The notes: generated from the letters alone by a model not told the origin. Shown: positions 35,404-43,971, counted from the stretch's first letter. The stretch is 64,000 nt of DNA from Bacteriovoracaceae bacterium (GCA_947441615.1 CANEUH010000018.1:18264-82263); one strand, 5' to 3'. Made by a program: numbers and translations.

Positions 35404-36435
35404 ATGAATTATAAAACTGCCTTGGTTTTGGGTGGTGGTGCTTTCGGTACGGCCATCGGTTTTGTTCTGACACAAAATTTTGAAAAAGTGATTATTCTCG
35501 TTCGCTCGAAAGAAAATTACGATGATATTAATCGTGGAGAAAATACTACTTACCTTCCAGGCCAAAAACTCCCCATTTCTATTCGCGCCGCTCTTAATTG
35601 GGATGAAGTTAAAGAATTAACTAATGGAGAAATTGAACTGATTATTTCCGGCCTTCCAATGTCGGCAATCGAAGACTTCTGCATGCGAAATGAACATGAG
35701 ATGGTTCAGTTACTAGAACGAGGTGTTCCTCTCGTGAACCTTGCCAAGGGGATTAACCATGAGAATCTCAAACTCCCAGATGAACTTTTTAAAACTTATT
35801 TTGAAAAATTTCGCTCACAACTCATGTATTTATCTGGGCCTTCGTTTGCGAAGGAAATCATTGATAAGCAGATCACCCTTGTGTCTTTGGGTGGTGAAAA
35901 TAGGGACAGACTCCTTGAGGCCTGTGAAATGTTGGGAGCAGACTTTTTTAAGGCCGTTCCCACCACAGACGTAAAGGGTGTTCTTTTGGGTGGCTCCCTA
36001 AAAAATGTCATCGCTATCGCTGGTGGTATCATGGAGGGTCTGGGTTATAATCATAATACGAGGGCCGCCCTTATTACTCGAGGGATTGTGGAGATGCTTA
36101 GATTTGGAAGTGTCTTTGGAGCTAGACCAGAGACCTTTTACGGGCCGTCTGGAATGGGGGATTTAATTCTTACAACAACTGGAGAACTATCCAGAAATAA
36201 GGCTTTTGGAATTGAAATCGCAAAAGGTCACAGGCCAAGTGAGATCATTTCTCGCACGAAGAGTGTCGTTGAGGGATATAAAACAGCTAAGGCCGCTCAT
36301 TTTCTTGCTCAGAAAATGAACATCAGGGCGCGCATATTCTCCGGTCTCTATGAGGTTCTCTACGAGAATGCTGATCCAAGGGAAGTGGTTCAAAACCTTA
36401 TGATGCTCCCACCTAAATTTGATGACGAAAGTTAA
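35404..36435 (+). CDS. gpsA: Glycerol-3-phosphate dehydrogenase (NAD(P)+)
   Basis: GpsA reduces dihydroxyacetone phosphate to sn-glycerol-3-phosphate for phospholipids. The nucleotide-binding site is LVLGGGAFGTAIG, with a Phe in place of the common Trp. The substrate and catalytic segments are LAKGIN, LSGPSFAKEI, GGSLKNVIAIAGGIMEGLG (catalytic Lys) and GPSGMGDLILT with NTRAALITRG. 343 residues. RBS agga. It follows the DUF493 gene closely; its end overlaps dsbD by 4 nt. Confidence 0.95.
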   Translation: MNYKTALVLGGGAFGTAIGFVLTQNFEKVIILVRSKENYDDINRGENTTYLPGQKLPISIRAALNWDEVKELTNGEIELIISGLPMSAIEDFCMRNEHEMVQLLERGVPLVNLAKGINHENLKLPDELFKTYFEKFRSQLMYLSGPSFAKEIIDKQITLVSLGGENRDRLLEACEMLGADFFKAVPTTDVKGVLLGGSLKNVIAIAGGIMEGLGYNHNTRAALITRGIVEMLRFGSVFGARPETFYGPSGMGDLILTTTGELSRNKAFGIEIAKGHRPSEIISRTKSVVEGYKTAKAAHFLAQKMNIRARIFSGLYEVLYENADPREVVQNLMMLPPKFDDES

Positions 36436-38525
36436 TTGAGGTGTCCTTCAATTTTTCCCAGGGTGATTGTTTCACCTAAGGAAATAATCTCACCCGATGG
36501 TTTTTGGATGAAGTATGCTGGTACTCCAACAACATTATACCTTTTTAAGAACTGAGTAATATTATCATCTCTTTTAGTCCAATCAGCTCTCATAAGAGTG
36601 AGGTTATATTTTTTTGAGAGCTCATTAAACCCGTCAGTATCGAGTACGAGTTTCTTATTCACCTTACATGTCAGGCACCATTCAGCGGTGAAATCCACGA
36701 AAACAAGCTTTCCCTTCTCTGAAATCAGTTTTTCCTCTGACCATGGCTTCCACTGATCAGTGGAAATGCTCTTTTCATTAGCGGTTATGGGTTTTAGCTC
36801 TAGATTTTTAATGGTGAAAATTGTTGTTAAGATTGGAAGAGCGAAAACAAAGGAGAGAAGGGGTTTCGATTGAAATAACTTTTTTGCACTAAAAAAAGCA
36901 AAGAACCAAAGGATAAATAGGACATTAATAATAAAACTCATCGACTCAGGATTTACTAGAGAGAGGCAAACATCATAAAGCCAAATAACTGTGAAAAGAA
37001 GTGTAAGCCCAAGAAAGTATTTTAACTTCTCCATCCATGCTCCTGGTCTTGGAAGGATGTGGAGAGACTTTGGAAAGAGAGCTGTCATGATAAAGGGAAA
37101 AGACAGACCAAGACCTATAAAGATAAACATAAGAAAGATATTAAATGTTGAAGTTGTAAAGGCAAAGGCGAGTGCCGTTCCAAGAAATGGTGCCGAACAA
37201 GGAGTTGAAAGAATTGTGGTTAAAACTCCTGAAAGAAAATCACCAGTAAAACCTTCACTGAGTTCAGTTGAGCCTAGCTTCGATCCACCGGGTGTTTTAA
37301 ATTCAAAAAGTCCGAATAAATTTAATGAAAGGATAAAGAGGATCAGCATCATAATGAGAAGAAATGCTGGTGACTGGAGTTGAAATCCCCAACCAATTTC
37401 TTCCCCACTGGCCTTAATACCTGCCACCACAACACCAAGACCAATAAAGGTTGAAATCACTCCGGCAGTGTAGGTCAAATTGTGCTTTAGGAGTTTTTGC
37501 TTTGATAGATTTTGGTGCTTTATAAGTCCAAAAAGTTTCAGAGAGATAACCGGTAGCACACAGGGCATGAGATTAAGAATGAGTCCACCCAGGAAAGCGA
37601 AGAGTAGGTATTCAAAAATATTTCCGGTAGTTCCTTGAGTTTTGTCATTTTGACTCGTCCTTCCAGAGAGAGGGGGAAGATTTTTATAAAAATCATTTAA
37701 AGTTGGAGTTTCGAGAGAAAAGTTTTCAGCCTTTAATGAAATAACCTGAATCTTATCCATTCCGGGAGCATTGACTAGAAACTTTAGTTCATAAGGTGTT
37801 ATGAATTTTCCATCTTGAGGGAGATCAATCTGTGGCTCTTGGTACTCACCATCCCATTCAATTTCTGTCTTTCCAAAGAGTGCGCCATCTTTAAAGTAAA
37901 GGGATTCTCTCTTAAAGCCCCAAGGAGATTGAGGAAATGCTGTTAATAAATTGAGTTCATGGGGAAGTTTGGGATTCTTTATATTTTTAAGTGCGTAGTG
38001 GAGAGTGAGCTTGGGTTGATCCTTAACTCTTGTAAGATAATATTCCAAATGTTCTGGCCGATTCGTTTCAGAAGGTAAGTCATCAAAGGCTTTTTTTAGT
38101 TCGGATGAAGCATAAGGGTCTCGAGGTCGATTAGAAACGAAAGTGTCTTTTTCCGAAAGCTTTAGGATCGCCTCTCCGGGGATACAAATATCCTTACAGA
38201 TTAAAACACCCACTTTAACTTCAATATCACCAACCGTTTCCTCAAAGAAGAAATGCTTCAAATCGCTATAGCCAATAGTCAGGATATCACCAGCTTCGAT
38301 ATATTTTTTAGGCGCTGGCCACTCAAACGGTTTTATTTCTTTTGAAAATTTAAAGCTTGAGGCAATACCGGCATCTCCTGGATTTTTCCAGTAGGTATGC
38401 CAACCTTGGTCATGATTAATTGATATAACAAGCTTCTTTTCCCATCTTTGCATCGATATTGTTGCATGTTCTTCAGCAGCAAAAACTGAGAGAGATAAAA
38501 AAAGCAGAATCATGGCCTTTAGCAT
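36432..38525 (-). CDS. dsbD: DsbD-family thiol:disulfide interchange protein
   Basis: This inner-membrane electron conduit is predicted to move reducing power from cytoplasmic thioredoxin to the periplasm. It has a signal peptide, an N-terminal periplasmic domain with a Cys pair (VLICKDICIPGEA), eight or so TM helices with the conserved LNLMPCVLPV and STPCSAPFLG Cys, and a C-terminal thioredoxin domain with DFTAEWCLTCKVNKK. The 697-residue length and ScsB/DsbD type are clear. Divergent from the BtuF-like gene with only 25 bp between. Confidence 0.9.
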   Translation of the reverse strand: MLKAMILLFLSLSVFAAEEHATISMQRWEKKLVISINHDQGWHTYWKNPGDAGIASSFKFSKEIKPFEWPAPKKYIEAGDILTIGYSDLKHFFFEETVGDIEVKVGVLICKDICIPGEAILKLSEKDTFVSNRPRDPYASSELKKAFDDLPSETNRPEHLEYYLTRVKDQPKLTLHYALKNIKNPKLPHELNLLTAFPQSPWGFKRESLYFKDGALFGKTEIEWDGEYQEPQIDLPQDGKFITPYELKFLVNAPGMDKIQVISLKAENFSLETPTLNDFYKNLPPLSGRTSQNDKTQGTTGNIFEYLLFAFLGGLILNLMPCVLPVISLKLFGLIKHQNLSKQKLLKHNLTYTAGVISTFIGLGVVVAGIKASGEEIGWGFQLQSPAFLLIMMLILFILSLNLFGLFEFKTPGGSKLGSTELSEGFTGDFLSGVLTTILSTPCSAPFLGTALAFAFTTSTFNIFLMFIFIGLGLSFPFIMTALFPKSLHILPRPGAWMEKLKYFLGLTLLFTVIWLYDVCLSLVNPESMSFIINVLFILWFFAFFSAKKLFQSKPLLSFVFALPILTTIFTIKNLELKPITANEKSISTDQWKPWSEEKLISEKGKLVFVDFTAEWCLTCKVNKKLVLDTDGFNELSKKYNLTLMRADWTKRDDNITQFLKRYNVVGVPAYFIQKPSGEIISLGETITLGKIEGHLN

Positions 38526-38550
38526 AGGAATCCTTTAAGATTTAAAACGT

Positions 38551-39321
38551 ATGAAAATTATATGCCTCACAGAAGAAACCGTCGAGACTCTCTATTTACT
38601 AGGAAGAGAAGATTTTATCTTAGGAGTGAGTCAGTACGTAGAGCGACCCCCTGAAGCAAAAAAACATCCGATCGTTTCTCAATTTATTCGTTCAGATATT
38701 GAAAAAATAGTTGCCATGAAGCCAGATCTTGTTATTGGTTTTTCTGATCTCCAAAAAGATATTGCTTCTGAGCTTATAGGACGTGGAGTATCAGTTCTTG
38801 TGACAAATCAGCGTTCACTGGATGAGATTTTAAATAATATTTTACTCATCTCACGCTTAGTAGGCGAGGAACAAAAGGGATTAGATTTAGTTTCTCTTTT
38901 CAAAAGCAAGATGGATGCCATTAAAAGAAAATCAGATCTCTTTAAATTTAGGCCGAAAGTTTATTTTGAAGAATGGGATCATCCTCGATTTTCCTGCATT
39001 CGATGGGTTTCAGAGCTTATTGAGGTTTGCGGTGGAGTAAATATCTTTTCGGACAAGGTTGGTTCATTGGCCAAGGAAAGAGAAGTGAATGACGAGGAGA
39101 TTATTTTTAAAAATCCAGATCTTATTTTCGGCTGCTGGTGCGGAAAAAAAGTAAACTTAGATTCATTCATGACGAGATATCCCAATGTCAATGCAATCCA
39201 AAATAAATGTATTTGGGAACTCCCTCCCGCCATTTTTCTTCAACCCGGTCCAGCACTTTTCATTGATGGGCTAGATCAAATGTTTGAAAAAATTGAGACT
39301 GTGGCTAACTTGACGGCCTAA
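38551..39321 (+). CDS. BtuF-like substrate-binding family protein without signal peptide
   Basis: The product has the fold of ABC-transporter class III binding proteins (BtuF/cobalamin-binding, COG0614). The start MKIICLTEETVETLYLLG and later SDIEKIVAMKPDLVIGFSDL, LISRLVGEE and LIEVCGGVNIFSD fit the family. It lacks any N-terminal signal peptide, so it is either cytosolic or needs a different route. No permease or ATPase is adjacent. 256 residues. Confidence 0.75.
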   Translation: MKIICLTEETVETLYLLGREDFILGVSQYVERPPEAKKHPIVSQFIRSDIEKIVAMKPDLVIGFSDLQKDIASELIGRGVSVLVTNQRSLDEILNNILLISRLVGEEQKGLDLVSLFKSKMDAIKRKSDLFKFRPKVYFEEWDHPRFSCIRWVSELIEVCGGVNIFSDKVGSLAKEREVNDEEIIFKNPDLIFGCWCGKKVNLDSFMTRYPNVNAIQNKCIWELPPAIFLQPGPALFIDGLDQMFEKIETVANLTA

Positions 39322-39345
39322 AAAGAATCACCATATTAATGACAT

Positions 39346-39939
39346 ATGAAAAGAATGTACGTCGCTTTATTTATTATAGCGGGAATTATTTTTTGGGCAG
39401 GCTCAATTCTTGGTCAACAAAAAAAATCTGATCAAATGGAGGATCGACTCAAACTGAGAGAAGAGATCCATCGAAGGATTTTGGATAAAATGCTCCGTGG
39501 AGTAGGAGCAGATCAGGATATGTTTTCTGACATGGAAGAGATGATGGATAAAATGATGAGTGAGTCCATGAATGGATTTGATTCATTAGGTACAGGATCT
39601 CTTCAAAACTTTCAGATGCAGTGGTTAGAAAGTTCAACAGGGAGAACTCTAGTCATTACACCTCAAAATCCAAATCAGCAGTTGGATATTAATATCGCAA
39701 ATGGATTTATCGTTATTAAAGGTCAATCAGAGAATAAATCTCAGAGCGGTTCAAGTTATTCTCAATTTTCTAATAGCTTCAATATTCCTTCTGATTGCGA
39801 TCCTGGCAAAGTGAAGATGGATCAAAAAGATGGAAAAATTTTGGTCTTCTTTCCTTATCAAAATACAGTTCCGAAAAAAGCAAAACCACAGGATAAGCGA
39901 GTGCCTTTACCCCCATCTCAAGGGGATGTGCAAATTTAA
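39346..39939 (+). CDS. Exported Hsp20/alpha-crystallin-like protein
   Basis: The 197-residue product has an N-terminal membrane anchor or signal (YVALFIIAGIIFWAGSILG), a Met/Asp/Glu-rich helix, then a strand-rich domain. That domain carries TLVITPQNPNQQLDINIANG, FIVIKGQSE and FSNSFNIPSDCDPGKVKMD with a DGKILVFFP ending. That order matches an alpha-crystallin domain, including the closing G-x-L-x-V-like segment (KILVFFP). Small heat shock proteins with an export signal are uncommon, so it may be a periplasmic chaperone. Assignment by pattern only. Confidence 0.65.
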   Translation: MKRMYVALFIIAGIIFWAGSILGQQKKSDQMEDRLKLREEIHRRILDKMLRGVGADQDMFSDMEEMMDKMMSESMNGFDSLGTGSLQNFQMQWLESSTGRTLVITPQNPNQQLDINIANGFIVIKGQSENKSQSGSSYSQFSNSFNIPSDCDPGKVKMDQKDGKILVFFPYQNTVPKKAKPQDKRVPLPPSQGDVQI

Positions 39940-40056
39940 GTTTGATCTTTAAGTGATCGAAAAGATTAGTTATTAAATGTAGGAAATATTTTCCTAATGA
40001 TAACGCCGATAAATCCGAATAGAAGGGAGAGCCAAACACCTTTCTGGAGGCCACAA

Positions 40057-40206
40057 ATGGCAAAGACAATTGCGCTTTTTTTTGTTCTTGGATTAATGGT
40101 TAGCTGCGCTTCTTACCGTAATGAGAGAGGAATTTCTTCAGTTGAACAGGAAGAACACCAAAAGCATAAATTTATTGAAAGACCAAGTATTGGAAATAGG
40201 TACTAA
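40057..40206 (+). CDS. 49-residue small lipoprotein
   Basis: The track starts at 39997, but the ATG at 40057 has a good RBS (tggagg) and yields MAKTIALFFVLGLMVSC, a clean lipoprotein signal (Cys17). The mature part of 33 residues is polar and ends in SIGNRY. Function unknown. It lies between the Hsp20-like gene and the convergent rsgA. Confidence 0.6.
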   Translation: MAKTIALFFVLGLMVSCASYRNERGISSVEQEEHQKHKFIERPSIGNRY

Positions 40207-40209
40207 GAC

Positions 40210-41178
40210 CTATTGAGGTTTCTTCTGCCAGTCGGGGATATCTGAGACCTCTTCCAGGACACGTTTATATGAATCTAATCGAGAGAGAATCAGTTGATTC
40301 TCTCTTTTTTTTGAATCTAGACTTTGGAAAAAACAGCCTTTTGAATTTTCATCATGAGAGCAATTACTGGCAAACTTACATTTCGTTGACCACTCGTTAA
40401 TATCAGAAAAACAGTAGAGAAGATCTTCTTTGGTTAAATCACTTAAGGACATTGATCTAATACCTGGTGAATCGATCAATGTGAAATTGTCAGCATCAAT
40501 GAGCTCTGCCCAAGTTGTCGTGTGGGCACCTTTCCCAACTTTACCGAGTTCACCACTTAAGAGTTCAACTTTTCCGTCAGAGAGTGCTGTAATGAGCCGA
40601 CTCTTTCCAACCCCAGAATGGCCTAATGTAATGGCCGTTTTTCCAAAAAGTTCTTTAGTTAGTTCACTAAATCCTCTTTCTAAGAACTTCGGGGCATAGT
40701 CCGTTTTTTCCGCAGAAACTTCAAAACATTTTACGTTAAGCCACTGAAGACGATCGGCCTCAAAATGAATATCAAACTCAGCTGGATCATATAAATCCAT
40801 TTTATTAAAAATCAGATAGGCGGGAACATTCCAGTAGTCCGAACGCGCTAAGTAGCGATCAATGAGACCCCTTTTGAAGGCGGGTTTTCCAGCACTGACT
40901 ACCACCAACATGACGTCAACGTTTGAAGCGATGACTTTTTTTCGCTGTTCTCGGGGTAAGTTTCTAAAAATAGAGTTTTTCCGCTCAATAACGGATTCAA
41001 TCTTCCATTCCTCTCCCCCCTGGGGTGGTGGAGAAATTTCAATCCAGTCGCCAACGACTAAATGGTCCTCTTTAAGAAGTGTGGCCAGTGCCGTCGCCGG
41101 AACCACCTCTTTAGTGTCTTCACGCTGACAGTCAAAATGCCTTTTAGATGATCGAAATATGCGGGCCCTTGTGTTCAT
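40210..41178 (-). CDS. rsgA: Ribosome small-subunit-dependent GTPase A
   Basis: RsgA is a circularly permuted GTPase acting in late 30S maturation. An OB-like N-domain is followed by G4 (NKMDL), G1 (GHSGVGKSRLI), G3 (DSPGIRSM) in the permuted order, then a zinc site (CKFASNCSH and CFFQ). 322 residues. Divergent from the tRNA-Arg gene. Confidence 0.93.
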   Translation of the reverse strand: MNTRARIFRSSKRHFDCQREDTKEVVPATALATLLKEDHLVVGDWIEISPPPQGGEEWKIESVIERKNSIFRNLPREQRKKVIASNVDVMLVVVSAGKPAFKRGLIDRYLARSDYWNVPAYLIFNKMDLYDPAEFDIHFEADRLQWLNVKCFEVSAEKTDYAPKFLERGFSELTKELFGKTAITLGHSGVGKSRLITALSDGKVELLSGELGKVGKGAHTTTWAELIDADNFTLIDSPGIRSMSLSDLTKEDLLYCFSDINEWSTKCKFASNCSHDENSKGCFFQSLDSKKRENQLILSRLDSYKRVLEEVSDIPDWQKKPQ

Positions 41179-41213
41179 TCGTACAAGTTACCATAAAAAC
41201 CTAGCTCCATCGA

Positions 41214-41242
41214 TTGACAAGATTCATTGGGGACATTAAAGT
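41214..41242 (+). promoter_or_regulatory. Sigma-70-like promoter for tRNA-Arg
   Basis: A perfect TTGACA is followed after 17 bp by TAAAGT. It lies about 70 bp before the mature tRNA 5' end, leaving a leader to be removed by RNase P. Confidence 0.6.
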
Positions 41243-41310
41243 GTTTGGCTATAGGTCTGAACCGTTAAACCCCTTGGAATCAATGGATTTTTTGAAGTTC
41301 AGTGATATGC

Positions 41311-41387
41311 GCACCGGTAGCTCAGTTGGATAGAGCAACCGATTTCTAATCGGTAGGTCACAGGTTCGACTCCTGTCCAGTGCGCCA
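41311..41387 (+). tRNA. tRNA-Arg (anticodon UCU)
   Basis: The cloverleaf folds cleanly: acceptor GCACCGG/CCAGTGC, D arm GCTC...GAGC, anticodon stem ACCGA/TCGGT with loop TTTCTAA, variable region, T arm ACAGG/CCTGT, discriminator G and encoded CCA. The anticodon TCT reads AGA/AGG codons. The acceptor stem has one C-A mismatch at pair 5-68. The last 12 bases plus the following T are repeated at 48469, marking island integration. Confidence 0.97.
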
Positions 41388-41388
41388 T
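41376..41388 (+). repeat. Left attachment-site core (13-bp direct repeat in tRNA-Arg 3' end)
   Basis: TCCAGTGCGCCAT spans the tRNA acceptor 3' strand, the encoded CCA and one base more. An exact copy in the same orientation occurs at 48469-48481, the expected product of tyrosine-recombinase integration into a tRNA 3' end. Confidence 0.75.
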
Positions 41389-41517
41389 TTAATTTTGATA
41401 TTTTTATTTTTTTTCAAAAAATTGCTCTAAGTATTTTTAATCATTTAACTCGAAGTTTTCTCAAGGGATTTTAGAAAATCCGCTTCACATCACACGACAT
41501 AACCGGAAATTTCAAAT

Positions 41518-41547
41518 TTGGGCTTTTACTTGGCTTCGATTTGGCTT
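41518..41547 (+). repeat. Three TTGG(G)CTT direct repeats at 11-bp period
   Basis: GGCTT occurs at 41521, 41532 and 41543, each preceded by TTG, TT or TT respectively, exactly 11 bp apart. They lie about 130-160 bp from the left core and could be integrase arm-type sites. Only three short copies, so chance is possible. Confidence 0.35.
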
Positions 41548-41662
41548 TGCTGAAATTCGATTTTATGTTTGTTCACTTACTCCACCTTCAAAGGGCCTTT
41601 AACCATTAAGGATCATTGAGCTACTCTATCCAGTTGTAGCTCTGATCAGAAAGGATGTGTTT

Positions 41663-42001
41663 ATGGCACCAAGATCAAGTTTTCGTATTGTAACGGATGA
41701 TGTCCGGGCCATACGAGTTCTCAGGGAAAAGAAGCGTCTATCAGTGAACAAGGCGGCTCCAGTTGTCGGGACTAATAAGTCCACGCTCACGGCCCTTGAG
41801 AATGGCCGGATTAATTTATCACCACAATGGATAGAGAAAATCTTAAAGGGGTACCGGACAAGTTGGGAGGAGTTTGAGCGATTGAAGGAGCAAAGGCTTT
41901 CTTCAAAGGAAACTCTTATTGATGAAATCCGGAATGAAGCCGCCAAGCTTAGCTATGAAAAGCTCCAGACGATCCGGCAGCTTCTTATTGGTTTTCAATA
42001 G
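41663..42001 (+). CDS. XRE-family (Cro/CI-type) regulator
   Basis: The product has an N-terminal Cro/CI HTH with AIRVLREKKRLSVNKAAPVV, GTNKSTLTALENGRINL as the recognition region, and a helical tail. The ATG at 41663 has a RBS (aaaggatg), so it is preferred over the GTG two codons earlier in the track. First gene inside the island; likely controls island genes, an inference from position. 112 residues. Confidence 0.75.
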   Translation: MAPRSSFRIVTDDVRAIRVLREKKRLSVNKAAPVVGTNKSTLTALENGRINLSPQWIEKILKGYRTSWEEFERLKEQRLSSKETLIDEIRNEAAKLSYEKLQTIRQLLIGFQ

Positions 42002-42293
42002 TTAGCCTCAAAATGGCCGTACAAACTTTTTACAGTTCGAAATCCCCTATGGAGAAACTTCATGGAGGACTTTTTTAAAATTCTTGGGCTTGTACACTAT
42101 GACGAAAGAATTATTAACAACATGATGGTTTTAACAATTAGGCAAAAAATCGTTTATTTTCTGGTTAATTTGGGAAACCCTCTGTAAAAAATACCAGCAC
42201 TATTGAGATCTTTTTTAGATCTGTTAAATTGATTTTATTAACACGGACACGTCTACTCCCATATAAAACAGGACATAGACAATTGGAGAAAAT

Positions 42294-42680
42294 ATGAAAA
42301 AACTAATCGTAATTGCAGTACTTTGTTTAACAGTATCTCAATCTTTTGCAGCCATCGTTCGATCGGCTAAACTTGATAAAACACTGAGAAATATTTTGAT
42401 TGATATCGAATATAGTGGAGGTTGCAAGGAACATAAATTTAAACTTGTTCCTGGACCGTGTTTTGAAACTTATCCTCTACAATGTAATGCAAAATTAGTT
42501 GATGAAACTCAGGATGATTTCTGTGAGGCCTTTATTTTTCAAACAATTTCAATCCCTCTTACCCAAATTAATATAGATTTAAATGATGAATATTATTCTG
42601 GAGCACATCTTTATATAACTGGCGATAAAGATTATAAAACAAAAAAAGATTCTGAAGCATTTATTATTTTACCAAAATAA
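42294..42680 (+). CDS. Small secreted Cys-containing protein
   Basis: The 128-residue product has a signal peptide (LIVIAVLCLTVSQSFA) and four Cys in the mature part (GGCKEHKFKLVPGPCFE, QCNAK, DFCEAF), possibly two disulfides. The strand pattern suggests a small beta fold. A good RBS (ggagaaaat) precedes the ATG. A terminator-like hairpin lies downstream. No family recognised. The 292 bp upstream hold no gene I can support. Confidence 0.6.
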   Translation: MKKLIVIAVLCLTVSQSFAAIVRSAKLDKTLRNILIDIEYSGGCKEHKFKLVPGPCFETYPLQCNAKLVDETQDDFCEAFIFQTISIPLTQINIDLNDEYYSGAHLYITGDKDYKTKKDSEAFIILPK

Positions 42681-42841
42681 TTTTCACTTTAAAACCTGGA
42701 ATGAGTCCCATCGACTAGATACGTCGACCCCATATTTTCTGAACAAAACTATGGGTAAATTCTCCAGACAAAGGGGCTCAGTCTAAACCACTAGATTGAA
42801 ACGCTAACCAAGAAAACAAACGCGAAAGAAATCGACCCAAT

Positions 42842-42873
42842 AAGGCTGGCCATAAAGGTCAGCCTTTGTTTTT
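42842..42873 (+). terminator. Intrinsic terminator
   Basis: AAGGCTGGCC and GGTCAGCCTT pair over 10 bp with one G-T, with a 5-nt loop, followed by TGTTTTT. It can end the secreted-protein transcript 160 bp upstream. Confidence 0.75.
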
Positions 42874-42927
42874 CTGCTCGGATTCCAATGCCTTTAAACG
42901 CAAATAATCATCATGCTCTTTCTCAAT

Positions 42928-43746
42928 TTACTCCTCGGCGGCTTCCTGCTCTTCTTCGTCTTCCATGTCCTCTACGTCGGTATAGGACTGATAACGGAAC
43001 ATATAATTCATGCGGGATTCATAGACCCATTTCTTGATCTCATGTTTTTGCTGAATGGTAAGAACCTTCTCTTGTAGGGTTGGAAATTCAATTTGAATTT
43101 TCTCGCCCGATGGAAGGACTTGATAAAGGGGGGCTGGATTTACGGTATATTGAGATACCGGTCTTCCTTTTCTCCGAAGTCTGGGAAACTCAGGGTAAAG
43201 CTCCTGAAGTTTTTTATAGGCCCAGTTCAAACGCTCCTGACAAGATGGAATACTTATTCCAAGCTTCTTAGCATTTTCTTCTTGGGTTGGTTTCTCAAAA
43301 TCATCATAAAACCATTCAAGCATCATGGCATCGGTCTGTGCCTGAGTCAGATCATCCCATATTCGATGAAACTTTTTCGCCCATGGAGGCATTTTCTTAT
43401 GAACCTTGGCCCAAATTGCATTTTTAGTAAGCTGATAACGTTTTTCGGTGTAGCGGGGCCATAATTTTTGGATTTCATTCGGAAGATCAATCCTATGATA
43501 GAAGCATGTCGCTAAATTTTGAATATCATCAGACTCACGCTTAAAATCTCCTCTGGCGTACATTGTTTGAAAAAATGAGTCCTGCAAATTTTCAGGGGGA
43601 CAAGAAAAGAAAGCGGATACTGAAGAAGAAGCAAAACCTAGGGCATCAGGTAGACTGTCGCGAAGTCCTTGATCCGTTGAAGAGGCTTTCTTAAGGTTGC
43701 GGTCGTTGTCCCTTTTATCAGTAAGAAGATCTGGGGTCGTATCCAA
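42928..43746 (-). CDS. Sigma-70 region 4-like protein; possible 5'-truncated or non-canonical start
   Basis: The C-terminal half has an HTH-like region (TQEENAKKLGISIPSCQERL, followed by NWAYKKLQELYPEF), the typical sigma-70 region 4 or related pattern, and an acidic tail (EDMEDEEEQEAAEE). No sigma region 2 is recognisable. The track start is a TTG at 43746 with a weak RBS (gagag). The frame stays open and coding-like for 49 more codons upstream, to a TAA at 43894, without ATG/GTG/TTG, so the true start is unclear. It lies divergent from the excisionase-integrase operon and could be its regulator. Confidence 0.55.
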   Translation of the reverse strand: MDTTPDLLTDKRDNDRNLKKASSTDQGLRDSLPDALGFASSSVSAFFSCPPENLQDSFFQTMYARGDFKRESDDIQNLATCFYHRIDLPNEIQKLWPRYTEKRYQLTKNAIWAKVHKKMPPWAKKFHRIWDDLTQAQTDAMMLEWFYDDFEKPTQEENAKKLGISIPSCQERLNWAYKKLQELYPEFPRLRRKGRPVSQYTVNPAPLYQVLPSGEKIQIEFPTLQEKVLTIQQKHEIKKWVYESRMNYMFRYQSYTDVEDMEDEEEQEAAEE

Positions 43747-43926
43747 AAAGCTCTCAATACTAGTTGGTGTCTCATCATCCTCAAAAATCTCTCCATTCAG
43801 GTTTTGAACGGCTTCAAGCCCCTCAAAAAGAACTTCGAGACCAGTATCCTCGCGGGATTCGTAGCGGATAAGATTTTCTTGAATGAGAGATTCTTATAAT
43901 AGGAATCAGAATGTTGTTACAAGAAG

Positions 43927-43971
43927 ACTCAAACACGGAGTCAAACTAGAACTTTGAGTTGATGTTTGAGT
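43927..43971. promoter_or_regulatory. Operator-like tetrad of 9-bp boxes at 12-bp period
   Basis: Four 9-bp boxes are separated by exactly 3 bp each: ACTCAAACA, AGTCAAACT, then ACTTTGAGT and TGTTTGAGT, the last two being reverse-oriented copies (consensus ACTCAAAC). The outer pair is a perfect inverted repeat. It lies in the gap between divergent genes and may be an operator or a set of recombination-factor sites. Confidence 0.6.

Noticed and set aside
36991-37383. 130-residue plus-strand ORF with Lys/Pro-rich product
   Set aside because: Shadow of the dsbD membrane region; basic composition arises from antisense of hydrophobic codons and there is no RBS.
43093-43464. 123-residue plus-strand ORF
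   Set aside because: Shadow of the sigma-like gene; no RBS and no coherent composition.
42928-43746. Replication initiator (RepA-like) interpretation of the sigma-like gene
   Set aside because: The visible HTH phrase fits sigma region 4 better and no Rep motif was found; the box tetrad could still be iterons, so this is only disfavoured.
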